A program made the position numbers and the translations under genes. A stretch of DNA of 43,950 bases, taken from positions 1 to 43,950 of the forward strand of contig NZ_CALKTL010000150.1 of assembly GCF_937997405.1 (NCBI RefSeq), given 5' to 3'. Shown one piece after another: positions 8,322 to 15,901 of the stretch; position 1 is the stretch's first letter, and each line of letters starts with the position of its first letter. The notes under the pieces are model-generated. The model did not search any database. It was given only the letters and a program-made list of their open reading frames with translations, and was not told the origin of the DNA. The stretch is from an uncultured Campylobacter sp. (GTDB lineage Bacteria; Campylobacterota; Campylobacteria; Campylobacterales; Campylobacteraceae).

Positions 8322-9497
8322 ATGAATATCACGACCTTTTCGCCGCCGTTTCGCATCGTAGGCGGCTATTTCATCTGCGGCTTTATCTTTTTGCTGCTAA
8401 GCGCGGCGAGCTTTTTAAAGACCGATTTCGGCGCGATCCAGGCGCCGCAGACGGCGAGCTTTTTTCACGTATTTTTGCTGGGATTTGTAATCAGCATAAT
8501 CATCGGAGCGCTCTATCAGCTCACCTCTGTCATCATCCAAAAGGAATTTTTCACCGTCAAATTTGCATTTTTAAATCTCCTCGCCTACGGCGCGGGCGTG
8601 GCTCTACTAAGCGCTGGATTGCTGCTTTCAAGCATCCCTTTGATGCACGCAGGCGGCGCCGTTTTGCTGCTTAGTCTATTTTATTTTACGATCTGCTACG
8701 CGCTAAGCTTCATCGGCACGCCCAAATGGAGCTTCCCCGCCGTTGCGCTTGCGATCTCGGCTGCGTTTTTGGCGGTAGGGATCAGCCTTGGCTTTGCCCT
8801 CGTACTAGCGCTTAGCGGCGTGGAGATTTTCGGAGTGTATTTTTCAGAAATTTTATCCTATCACATATACTTCGTGCTAGGCTTTGTGTTTTTCGTCATC
8901 GTAGGCGCTGCGTGCGTGCTGCTGCCGATGTTTAGCCTGGCGCACGATCTAAGCTTCGCACTAGCAAAAGCTTCGCTGGCGCTGTATCTGCTCGCAGGGC
9001 TATTTTTACTAAAAGACTTTGGAATTTTCATCGCATTTGCCGCGCTTGCGAGCTTTGCGGCTCAGGCGATCTATATCCTAGCCAGGCGCGTGCGAAAAGC
9101 GATCGATTATTGGAATTTAAACGTCTACATATCGCTCGCAGCTTTGGGATTTAGCGCGGCATTTTGGCTAATGGGTCGCGCAGATGCGGCGGCGTTTGGG
9201 CTGCTATACGGCTTTTTGTTCGCCTTCATCGTCGCGCACCTTTATAAAATCGCGCCCTTTCTCATCTGGTACCACTACGTCTCGCCCTTCGTCGGCAAGC
9301 GCAAAATCCCTATGCTTGAGGATATGATAATCAAAAAGATCGCCTACGCAGCCTGCGTGCCGAACGTCTTAGCGCTTGCGTGCGCGGGCTTTGGAGCGCT
9401 AACGCCCGCGGTGATCTTACAAGCAGCAAGCATAATTTTGGTGCTAATCAACACCGTAAATATCTTTAACTACATAAAATTCGGAGAGGAAAAATGA
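8322..9497 (+). CDS. Polytopic membrane protein with helix histidines (NnrS/heme-copper-like)
   Basis: 391 residues, almost entirely hydrophobic, with roughly ten to twelve transmembrane helices and short loops. Histidines sit at helix starts or inside helices: SFFHVFLLGF near 48, SYHIYFVLGF near 180 and AHLYKIAPFLIWYHY near 305-318. This pattern recalls NnrS proteins and the catalytic subunit of heme-copper oxidases and suggests heme or metal binding, but the canonical HH and WxxGHPEV motifs of oxidases are absent. Its partners, a DUF2249-like protein and a MIP18-family protein, also point to metal or NO chemistry. It overlaps the next gene by 4 bp. The family is an inference from topology and spacing of histidines. 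Confidence 0.55.
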   Translation: MNITTFSPPFRIVGGYFICGFIFLLLSAASFLKTDFGAIQAPQTASFFHVFLLGFVISIIIGALYQLTSVIIQKEFFTVKFAFLNLLAYGAGVALLSAGLLLSSIPLMHAGGAVLLLSLFYFTICYALSFIGTPKWSFPAVALAISAAFLAVGISLGFALVLALSGVEIFGVYFSEILSYHIYFVLGFVFFVIVGAACVLLPMFSLAHDLSFALAKASLALYLLAGLFLLKDFGIFIAFAALASFAAQAIYILARRVRKAIDYWNLNVYISLAALGFSAAFWLMGRADAAAFGLLYGFLFAFIVAHLYKIAPFLIWYHYVSPFVGKRKIPMLEDMIIKKIAYAACVPNVLALACAGFGALTPAVILQAASIILVLINTVNIFNYIKFGEEK

Positions 9498-9799
9498 AAG
9501 TAACGAAGGAACAAATTTACGACGCGCTTCGCGCCGTTGTCGATCCTGAGGTGGGCTTTGACGTCGTGTCGCTGGGGCTCATTTACGATGTCGCCGTGGA
9601 CGATGAAAACAACGCCAAAGTCACGATGACGCTATCGACTCAGTCGTGCCCGCTGCATGAGATGATGGTGGAATGGGTGCGCGCGGGTGTCGAGAGCGTG
9701 GAGGACGTCGGCGAGGTGGAGATCGATCTCGTCTTTGAGCCGATGTGGAATATCGACATGGCGGAGGATCACGTCAAAGAAGCACTCGGTAGATTTTAA
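9494..9799 (+). CDS. MIP18 family (DUF59) iron-sulfur assembly-type protein
   Basis: 101 residues matching the short MIP18/PaaD/SufT-like domain: VVDPEVGFDVVSLGLIYDV, then MTLSTQSCPLHEMM with the conserved cysteine, then VELVFEP-type VEIDLVFEPMW. Family members help mature or insert Fe-S clusters or other metal centres into target proteins. The ATG overlaps the upstream membrane-protein stop (ATGA), so the product is probably made in proportion to it and may mature a metal centre in that system. The client is unknown. Confidence 0.85.
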   Translation: MKVTKEQIYDALRAVVDPEVGFDVVSLGLIYDVAVDDENNAKVTMTLSTQSCPLHEMMVEWVRAGVESVEDVGEVEIDLVFEPMWNIDMAEDHVKEALGRF

Positions 9800-9874
9800 G
9801 CAGCTTTGCCGCGCCCAGTAGTTTAAGCTTTAAAATTCTAAAATTAGACTTAAAATTTATACTTAGGGGCTGCT

Positions 9875-10963
9875 ATGAAAAAATTTACCGACGGCAAGAA
9901 AGAAATTCTACTTCAAACGCAAGGGCTTAGTTTGATTTCAAAGACGCTACAAAACGGCAAAGAAAGGCTGAACTCTAAAGAATTCGCAAATCGCGATGCT
10001 CTGCAAAAAGCTTTCATAAAAAAGCAAGTTGATGCCCTAAAAAAAGGCTTCATCTACGAAAACAAAAAAGCGAAATTCGGCGAAGCACTAGCGCATACCT
10101 ATATCGGCGGCGGATACAGTGGAGCGCTTGGATTTGCTGAGTTTGAGGATAAATTTTACGTCTATAAATGTAATTTTGACGAGCACGGCTGCGATTATTT
10201 AATCGTGCTGGACGGCGAGCTAAAAACTCTTGCGCAAATTGAACTACCAAAAATTTTAGCGTGGAAAATGACCGCTACCAAAAAAGCCTTAGTGCTTGAT
10301 TTGGACCACGAATTCTTTCTTTTTGACGGAGAGAAATTCAGTAAGCTTTTTGAAGCCTGGGGTATCATAGGAGGAGGCTTTAGCTCTGCTCTAAGCGGCA
10401 ACGGCGAAATTCTAGCCTGCAGCACGGATGGAATTTTAGCTTTCGGAAGCGACAAGAAGCTAAATTTTAAAACGGAATTTTCTGCAAAAGCAATAGGCTT
10501 CGGCAATAAAATTTGCGTAGCCTGTGGGGATGAAGGTGGCAAAAATATCGCTAGGCTCTACCGCCTAAAAGACTTCGCCGAGCTTTGCCGTATCGAATGC
10601 GACGTAGGTTATATCCACTCCCTAAACGTGGGGCTTATCAAAAATGACGCGATTTTGGTCGTAAATAACGGCTTTGATGAGCTGTATTTTTGGGACGTCG
10701 CAAGCAAAAAGCGTCTAAGCGTACCAAAAAGCTTGCCAAGAAGCGTAATGAGGTTTGCCGCAAACAATCAAATCTTTCTTACGTATTTTTATGGCAGGTT
10801 TAAAGCATTCAGCTTGGAGGATTTTCGCCTCTTAGGTGAGTTTGAGTGCGAGCACTGCGTCAAAACTGCTGCTATTAAAATCTCAGGCGAGCGCCTTTAC
10901 GTCCGCACCGACTACGGATTTTTTAGCATTTATTATTTAGCCGAGAATGGAATTAAAATTTAA
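9875..10963 (+). CDS. WGR-like domain plus beta-propeller-like protein
   Basis: 362 residues, soluble, no signal peptide. The first about 65 residues (GKERLNSKEFANRDALQKAF ... ALKKGFIYE) resemble a WGR domain: a short strand with a following helix ending in KKGF/Y. The remainder is built of repeated four-strand-like units with alternating hydrophobics and recurrent patterns such as YVYKCNFDEHG, LFDGEKFSKLF, YFWDVASKKRLS and FSIYYLAENG, suggesting a beta-propeller. No catalytic motif is visible. It stands alone between the DUF2249 operon and the convergent ppx operon. A TATACT-like -10 lies just upstream. Function unknown. Confidence 0.6.
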   Translation: MKKFTDGKKEILLQTQGLSLISKTLQNGKERLNSKEFANRDALQKAFIKKQVDALKKGFIYENKKAKFGEALAHTYIGGGYSGALGFAEFEDKFYVYKCNFDEHGCDYLIVLDGELKTLAQIELPKILAWKMTATKKALVLDLDHEFFLFDGEKFSKLFEAWGIIGGGFSSALSGNGEILACSTDGILAFGSDKKLNFKTEFSAKAIGFGNKICVACGDEGGKNIARLYRLKDFAELCRIECDVGYIHSLNVGLIKNDAILVVNNGFDELYFWDVASKKRLSVPKSLPRSVMRFAANNQIFLTYFYGRFKAFSLEDFRLLGEFECEHCVKTAAIKISGERLYVRTDYGFFSIYYLAENGIKI

Positions 10964-11059
10964 AAAGCGCTATTGATAGGGATTTATCGCCCGCTTCAAG
11001 CTCATAAAATTAAACGAACTCCGCCCGCCTTAAACTTGCGCGACAAGTAGGGGCACTAT

Positions 11060-12502
11060 TTAAAGAAATTTTATTGCAAAAATCGCGGGTTTTGAGAGCT
11101 TTTTAAGGCTTCCTTTAAGCATTATCAAATTATCCGCGCTGGAGATTTTAAGAGTGGAGTTTTCAAAGCTAAATTCTAAATTTTTTAGCGCATTTTCGCT
11201 TAGAAGGCGCGCAAGCTCCAAAATATAGCTCAGCCAGGCGAGCTTGCCGGCATCGGGCAAAATCGCGCTCAAAGGCGCGAACGTAGCGCCCAGCTCGCGC
11301 TTTCCGTGCATCGAGATGATCGCGGCTATGAGCGCCTTTTCTTTGTGCGTCGTGCGGTAGTTTAGCCCGCCGAGCACCATATCCGCGCTGGTTTCGTGCT
11401 TGGCATAAAAGCCGATCGCCCGCCCGATCTCGCAAAGCGATGCTGCGGTCTGCAGAATTTTAATATATTTTTCGCCCAAGCCGTGTAGAGGCGATAGCGC
11501 GCAAAACAGCGCCTTTGCGAACTTCGGAGCCTCGCTCGGCTCGGAAGCGAAGCGATCTTTAAGGCTTCTTAGGCTCGGATTAAAGCCTCTAGGTAGGTTT
11601 GCGCCGCGTAGAATTGAGCTTAAAAACGCCCCCTCTCGCACTCCCACGCCGCTTGTGATGATCTTTTTCGCTCCCAGGCGCCTTACGATCTTATCAAAGA
11701 TGATGGCGCCCTCTCTGATTGTGTCGTAGCGGTCCTTTTTGATCGGGAATTTCGCCAGATCAAGCGTCTTTGCGCTCATCAGCTTGGCAAAAAACGGCGC
11801 GTATTTTTCATAATCATAGCTGAAATTATGCACGATTTTTAGCGGGTGGTTTTGCAGGCTCATCACGGCGCCGGAAAGCGCTCGCGCGGAGCCGCCCATT
11901 ACGATTAAATTTTGCGTGCGAAACTCGGCGCCGAGCTGCGAGATCGCGCTGTTTATGTATTTCTCCAGCCCCTTCGTGTCGCCGCGGTCGAAAAACAGCT
12001 CCTTTAGCCGCACCGTGCCTAAATTTAGAGAAATTTTATTTTCTATCCTGCCGTTTTTTATGTAAGCAAGCTCGGTCGAGCCGCCGCCGATGTCCAGCGT
12101 AACGCCCTCGGAAAAGTCGCTAAGTAAATTCTGCGCCGCATAAGCGCCCAGATACGCCTCCATCTGCCCGTCTATCTTGCGGATTGTAATGCCCGTTTGC
12201 TTGCGGACGAGATTTATAAACTCGGCTCCATTCGGAGCATCGCGAAGCGCGGACGTACCGATGCAAAGCACGCGTTTGGCCTTGTAATTGCATACCAGGG
12301 TTTTAAATTTTTTAAATGCGAGTAGGCATTTTTGCATCGCTTCGGAAGTTAAAATTCCGCCGTTTTTGTAAGCGCCTTCGCCTAGGCGGATCTTGATCTT
12401 GTGCTCGGCCAAAATGAAAAATCCAAGCCTGCTCGTGCGCTCGAAAATCACGGCTCTGGCGGAATTTGAGCCCAGATCTATGACGGCGACGCGCTTGGGC
12501 AT
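11060..12502 (-). CDS. Ppx/GppA family exopolyphosphatase/pppGpp phosphohydrolase
   Basis: 480 residues. The ASKHA-fold phosphate-binding motifs are clear: IDLGSNSARAVIFE near the N-terminus, CIGTSALRDAPNG and DIGGGSTELAYIKNG. The C-terminal half (about 310-480) matches the HD-like helical domain of the family, with KHETSADMVLGGLNYRTTHKEK. It should remove phosphate from polyphosphate or convert pppGpp to ppGpp, tying it to starvation signalling; the preferred substrate cannot be read from sequence. The start codon directly abuts the ferredoxin stop codon, so the genes are co-translated, the order I recall from C. jejuni. Confidence 0.92.
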   Translation of the reverse strand: MPKRVAVIDLGSNSARAVIFERTSRLGFFILAEHKIKIRLGEGAYKNGGILTSEAMQKCLLAFKKFKTLVCNYKAKRVLCIGTSALRDAPNGAEFINLVRKQTGITIRKIDGQMEAYLGAYAAQNLLSDFSEGVTLDIGGGSTELAYIKNGRIENKISLNLGTVRLKELFFDRGDTKGLEKYINSAISQLGAEFRTQNLIVMGGSARALSGAVMSLQNHPLKIVHNFSYDYEKYAPFFAKLMSAKTLDLAKFPIKKDRYDTIREGAIIFDKIVRRLGAKKIITSGVGVREGAFLSSILRGANLPRGFNPSLRSLKDRFASEPSEAPKFAKALFCALSPLHGLGEKYIKILQTAASLCEIGRAIGFYAKHETSADMVLGGLNYRTTHKEKALIAAIISMHGKRELGATFAPLSAILPDAGKLAWLSYILELARLLSENALKNLEFSFENSTLKISSADNLIMLKGSLKKLSKPAIFAIKFL

Positions 12503-12748
12503 TTAAATTTCCATATGGACATGTTTGTATTTCAGCTCGTCTGCCGTCTCGATATTATCGGGGTCGGTGATGATACACTCGACGGGACAAACCACGATGC
12601 AAGCGGGCTCTGAATAATCATCTACGCACTCGCAGCATCGATCGGCATCTATGATGTATATCGGCTCATCCTCAAAAATCGCTTCATTAGGGCATTCCTC
12701 GCGGCACGCGTCGCAACTGATGCATTCTTTTGTAATCAACAATGACAT
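12503..12748 (-). CDS. 2[4Fe-4S] ferredoxin (YfhL/FdxB type)
   Basis: 81 residues with two cluster-binding motifs: CISCDACREECPNEAIFE and CCECVDDYSEPACIVVCPVE. The longer second spacer, with extra residues between the second and third cysteines, is typical of the YfhL/Alvin-type ferredoxins. It carries low-potential electrons in the cytosol; the partner is unknown. It sits between the histidine kinase and ppx genes. Confidence 0.93.
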   Translation of the reverse strand: MSLLITKECISCDACREECPNEAIFEDEPIYIIDADRCCECVDDYSEPACIVVCPVECIITDPDNIETADELKYKHVHMEI

Positions 12749-12797
12749 ATAATTTTACCTTACGAAAAAATTTATGGCGTTTATACCATAAAAAGCT

Positions 12798-14105
12798 TCA
12801 TTTTGTTTTAAAATAGCGGAATTTCGGGCTATTTCTTAAATTTTTTAACGGAAGTTTGAAAATCGCGACGATTAGCGAGCGCCCTTTGTCGTTTTTAAGA
12901 TCTACTTGCGCGCCCATCGCTTGAGCAGCATTTTTGGCTAAAAATAGCCCGAGCCCGGCTCCCGGTTTGCCGCCGTAGCGCTTAAAAGGAGCAAAATAAT
13001 CGATCTCTTCGTTAAGCGGCTCGCCTTTGTTTGCGACCCGCACTATGAAATTTCCGTCCGAAATTTCGCTCTCGATCAACACCTTTTCACCATCGGGAGA
13101 AAATTTTATAGCGTTTTGGATAAAATTTTGAATCACGTGCATAAAGAGACTTTTCTGCACCGAAATTTCAAGTTGTTCAGGCTTAAGATCCATCGTCAAG
13201 TCCTTGCCTGCCGTGCGCGCTAAAATTTTAAAGCCTACGCATAGCTCCCGCAGATACGCGATCATATCGGTCTGCTCGGGTGCCTCAAACTGCGCCCCCT
13301 CCTGCCGCCCTATCTCTAGGATCGAGCTGATCATCTTATTCATACTATCGATCGAATCATTATTGTTTTTAAGCGCCTCGATATATTTCTCGCTCTCGCG
13401 CGGCTTAAGAAGCGTAACTTCGTTTTTGGTTTTCATCACCGCAAGAGGCGTCTTGAGCTCGTGCGCGATGCCGATAAAAAGCTCCTTTTGATACAAAATG
13501 AAGGTTTCAATGCGCTCAAGCAGGCGGTTTATGCTGTTTGAAAGCAGGCTAAATTCACTTGGAATTTCCGCTGCGTCAATCGGCTTTAGAAATTTTTCAT
13601 CCACCGAAGCAAGCCTTTGACTGATCAGCTTAATCGGCATCAGCAGCATGCGCGAGAGAAACATCGCGTAAAACACCACCAAAAATATCATCGTCAAATT
13701 TACCAAAATGATGTCGATGAGTATTTGATTTACGATGTTTGCATAGACGCTCACGTCTGCTTTGATGCTTAAAATTTTATCCTTACCATAAGGGTAGTGC
13801 AGCTGTAAATAGCTCCTACCGCCCTCGGAACTTTCGATAAATTTAGGCTTATTGATACTTTCGTTTTCGATGATTTTGCTCTCGTATTCGCCCGGCGTGT
13901 TTTGCAAAAAAGATGAAATTTTCTCAGGCGCCACGGAGGCTTCTACGATTTTTTGTGCTCTTTGGATTAAATTTTGAACGGGAGTTTCGAAGATGGTAAT
14001 TCTCATATAATTATAGAGCATTACCGAAAAAATGACAATTAGCATCAATGAAGCGGATGCTAATTGTATTACAAAGCGGACTCTTAGGCTTTTTGTGGAA
14101 AGCAA
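12798..14105 (-). CDS. Sensor histidine kinase, partner of CosR
   Basis: A complete membrane histidine kinase of 435 residues. Transmembrane segments lie near 11-33 and 127-150, enclosing about 95 periplasmic residues with no recognised sensor domain. A HAMP-like linker follows. The H-box is FIGIAHELKTPLAVM, with the phospho-accepting histidine at H215. The N-box is VIQNFIQNAIKFSPDG, followed by VRVANKGEP (G1), FAPFKRYG (F) and GAGLGLFLAKNAA (G2). Nothing essential is missing, so it should autophosphorylate. Its first 22 bp overlap the end of the response regulator gene, so the two are translationally coupled. C. jejuni CosR is described as lacking a kinase, which makes this gene notable. Confidence 0.93.
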   Translation of the reverse strand: MLSTKSLRVRFVIQLASASLMLIVIFSVMLYNYMRITIFETPVQNLIQRAQKIVEASVAPEKISSFLQNTPGEYESKIIENESINKPKFIESSEGGRSYLQLHYPYGKDKILSIKADVSVYANIVNQILIDIILVNLTMIFLVVFYAMFLSRMLLMPIKLISQRLASVDEKFLKPIDAAEIPSEFSLLSNSINRLLERIETFILYQKELFIGIAHELKTPLAVMKTKNEVTLLKPRESEKYIEALKNNNDSIDSMNKMISSILEIGRQEGAQFEAPEQTDMIAYLRELCVGFKILARTAGKDLTMDLKPEQLEISVQKSLFMHVIQNFIQNAIKFSPDGEKVLIESEISDGNFIVRVANKGEPLNEEIDYFAPFKRYGGKPGAGLGLFLAKNAAQAMGAQVDLKNDKGRSLIVAIFKLPLKNLRNSPKFRYFKTK

Positions 14106-14755
14106 AATCTATATCCGCGTCTGCGAACGGTCTCGATCGTAGAGATATTTAGAGGCTTATCCATTTTCTGGCGGATTTGATTGATCGCGACTTCGATCAC
14201 GTTTGGCGTAACAAGCTCAGGCTCCTCCCAGATGGCGTCTAGCAGCTGCTCTTTGCTTACGATCTGATCGCTGTGGCGCGCCAGGTGAGTTAGCACCTCA
14301 AACGGCTTGCCCTTCAACTCGATCTCTTGACCCAAGTAAGTAATTTTTTCCTCATCAGGATCAATGATAAGATCGTCGATTTTGATGATATTTGAGCCGC
14401 CGAAGCGAAGTCTAGCCTCGAGACGCGCTACTAAAACGTCAAAGTCGAAAGGTTTTTTGATAAAATCGTCCGCGCCCGCGCGAAGTGCTTTGATCTCGCT
14501 TTCTTTATCGTCTTTTGCAGATAGCACGACGACAGAGGTGCGCGCGGATTTTTGCTTAACTAATGCGATGAGATCGATGCCGTTGCCGTCAGCTAGCATC
14601 CAATCGGTTAGCACCAAATCATAATTTCTAATGCCGATATAATACTCTGCGTCCTTAAAACTCTCGGAAGTATCCGTCTGATAGCCGAACTCCATCAAGC
14701 CCTCCGCTATCGTCTTGTTTAAAGTCACCTCGTCCTCGACTATTAAAATTCTCAT
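14084..14755 (-). CDS. cosR: OmpR-family response regulator CosR
   Basis: 223 residues: receiver (1-120) plus winged-helix DNA-binding domain (125-220). The C-terminal half (FEVLTHLARHSDQIVSKEQL, then WEEPELVTPNVIEV and IETVRRRGYRFCFP) is the highly conserved CosR/HsrA sequence of Campylobacter and Helicobacter as I recall it. CosR controls oxidative-stress genes, including ahpC, in C. jejuni. The receiver acidic pocket (E7, D8), the phospho-acceptor D51 in LVLTDWML and K102-type lysine in IKKPFDF are all present. The C. jejuni protein is reported to have Asn at 51 and no kinase; here Asp51 and an overlapping kinase gene suggest normal phospho-signalling. An AAGGA site precedes the ATG. Confidence 0.93.
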   Translation of the reverse strand: MRILIVEDEVTLNKTIAEGLMEFGYQTDTSESFKDAEYYIGIRNYDLVLTDWMLADGNGIDLIALVKQKSARTSVVVLSAKDDKESEIKALRAGADDFIKKPFDFDVLVARLEARLRFGGSNIIKIDDLIIDPDEEKITYLGQEIELKGKPFEVLTHLARHSDQIVSKEQLLDAIWEEPELVTPNVIEVAINQIRQKMDKPLNISTIETVRRRGYRFCFPQKA

Positions 14756-14831
14756 TTAATTTCCTTGCCTTAAAATTTTGCGGCGATTTTAACATATTTT
14801 AAGCAAAATTTCAAGATTTTTTAAAGAAATT

Positions 14832-15149
14832 TTAAAATTTTATCTCTATTTCTGCGCCGACGCTCGCGTCTTGTAAAATTTCGGGTTTTAAAATTTTCAT
14901 ATAAAAATAATCCATCGATCGAAATTTTGAGTGAAACTCCTGCGCGAAGTATCTTAGCGCGTCCTCCACGAGGCGAAATTTTTTCTCGCGGAATTCTGCT
15001 TTGATATATTCGCAAACCCGCGCGTAGTCGATGAACTCTTCTGCTGCAAGTTTTGCCCACACCCACACGCGCTGCTCGCGCTTGCGCTCAAAATCCAGCG
15101 TCCCGATTATCGCGCCGAATTCCAGCTTTTCGATTAAAATTTTAATCAT
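14832..15149 (-). CDS. folB: Dihydroneopterin aldolase (FolB)-like protein
   Basis: 105 residues, close to FolB length (about 115). IKILIEKLEFGAIIGTLDFER matches the FolB start (the L-x-F-x-A-x-I-G-x-x-x-x-E-R pattern). FRLVEDALRYFAQEF corresponds to the helix carrying the catalytic region, and the C-terminal MKILKPEI segment fits the family's final strand. It should cleave dihydroneopterin in folate synthesis. The first strand is shorter than in E. coli, as in C. jejuni. It overlaps plsY by 4 bp, and the pairing plsY-folB-cosR is the order I recall from C. jejuni, which supports the assignment. Confidence 0.75.
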   Translation of the reverse strand: MIKILIEKLEFGAIIGTLDFERKREQRVWVWAKLAAEEFIDYARVCEYIKAEFREKKFRLVEDALRYFAQEFHSKFRSMDYFYMKILKPEILQDASVGAEIEIKF

Positions 15150-15889
15150 ACTACGCGCTTTTCCTCGCCCTTAAGCAGCCTAGCGATATTAGGCGCGTGT
15201 TTGTAAAATACGATGAAAACTATCAGAAAGATCGGCGCATGAGTGTTGATCGCCGGCATCTGCGGATGGATCACGTAGCTTGCTACGACTAGCGCAAGCG
15301 CCGCTGCAAGCGAGGCTACAGATGAAATTTTAACCGTCTTGCCGACTACAAACCAAACGGCAAGCGCGATAATAAGCTCGATAGGGATAAAACAAGCAAG
15401 CACGCCCGCGCCCGTCGCAATGCCCTTGCCGCCGTTAAATTTCAGATACGGGCTGAAGCAATGCCCAAGCACTGCAAAGACCGCCATGCTCCATAACACG
15501 TTTTCGTCAAAGCCCAAAGCCCGCGCGATCAGTATCGGCAGGACGCCCTTTAGCGCGTCGCAGACAACCGTGAGGATCGCGAGCTTTTTTGCTTTTTGCG
15601 GATCGCGAGTTTTTAAGACGCGAAGGACGTTGGTGGCGCCTATGGAGCCGCTACCCTCTCTTTTGATATCCACGCCGCCTAGGTATCTGCCGATCAAAAG
15701 CCCAAAAGGAATCGCAGCGATCAGATATGCAGCAAAGTAGCACCAAAAATTCGGCGCCGTAAATGTCCTATATAAAATTCCAAGAATTCCGCTTCCTAGA
15801 ATTCCATGCTCATCTCCTAGAAAATATTTTGAGCTAGGATCGCAGAGTGCGGCGTATATGATATTTAAAATTTCACTAAGTTTATCCAT
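15146..15889 (-). CDS. plsY: Acyl-phosphate:glycerol-3-phosphate acyltransferase PlsY
   Basis: 247 residues, an integral membrane enzyme that makes lysophosphatidic acid using acyl-phosphate from PlsX (the plsX gene is also in this window, at 21158). Conserved cytoplasmic motifs are present: GSGSIGATNVLR, HCFSPYLKFNGGKGIATG and a C-terminal helix pair. The protein carries about 45 extra N-terminal residues before FWCYFAAYLIAAIPFG, where PlsY normally begins. The extension has an internal GILGSGILGIL repeat encoded by recurring GGAATT units. A good AAAGGGAG site lies just upstream of the long ATG, so the extension is probably translated. The product is membrane-bound. Confidence 0.93.
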   Translation of the reverse strand: MDKLSEILNIIYAALCDPSSKYFLGDEHGILGSGILGILYRTFTAPNFWCYFAAYLIAAIPFGLLIGRYLGGVDIKREGSGSIGATNVLRVLKTRDPQKAKKLAILTVVCDALKGVLPILIARALGFDENVLWSMAVFAVLGHCFSPYLKFNGGKGIATGAGVLACFIPIELIIALAVWFVVGKTVKISSVASLAAALALVVASYVIHPQMPAINTHAPIFLIVFIVFYKHAPNIARLLKGEEKRVV

Positions 15890-15901
15890 AAAATTCTCCC
15901 T

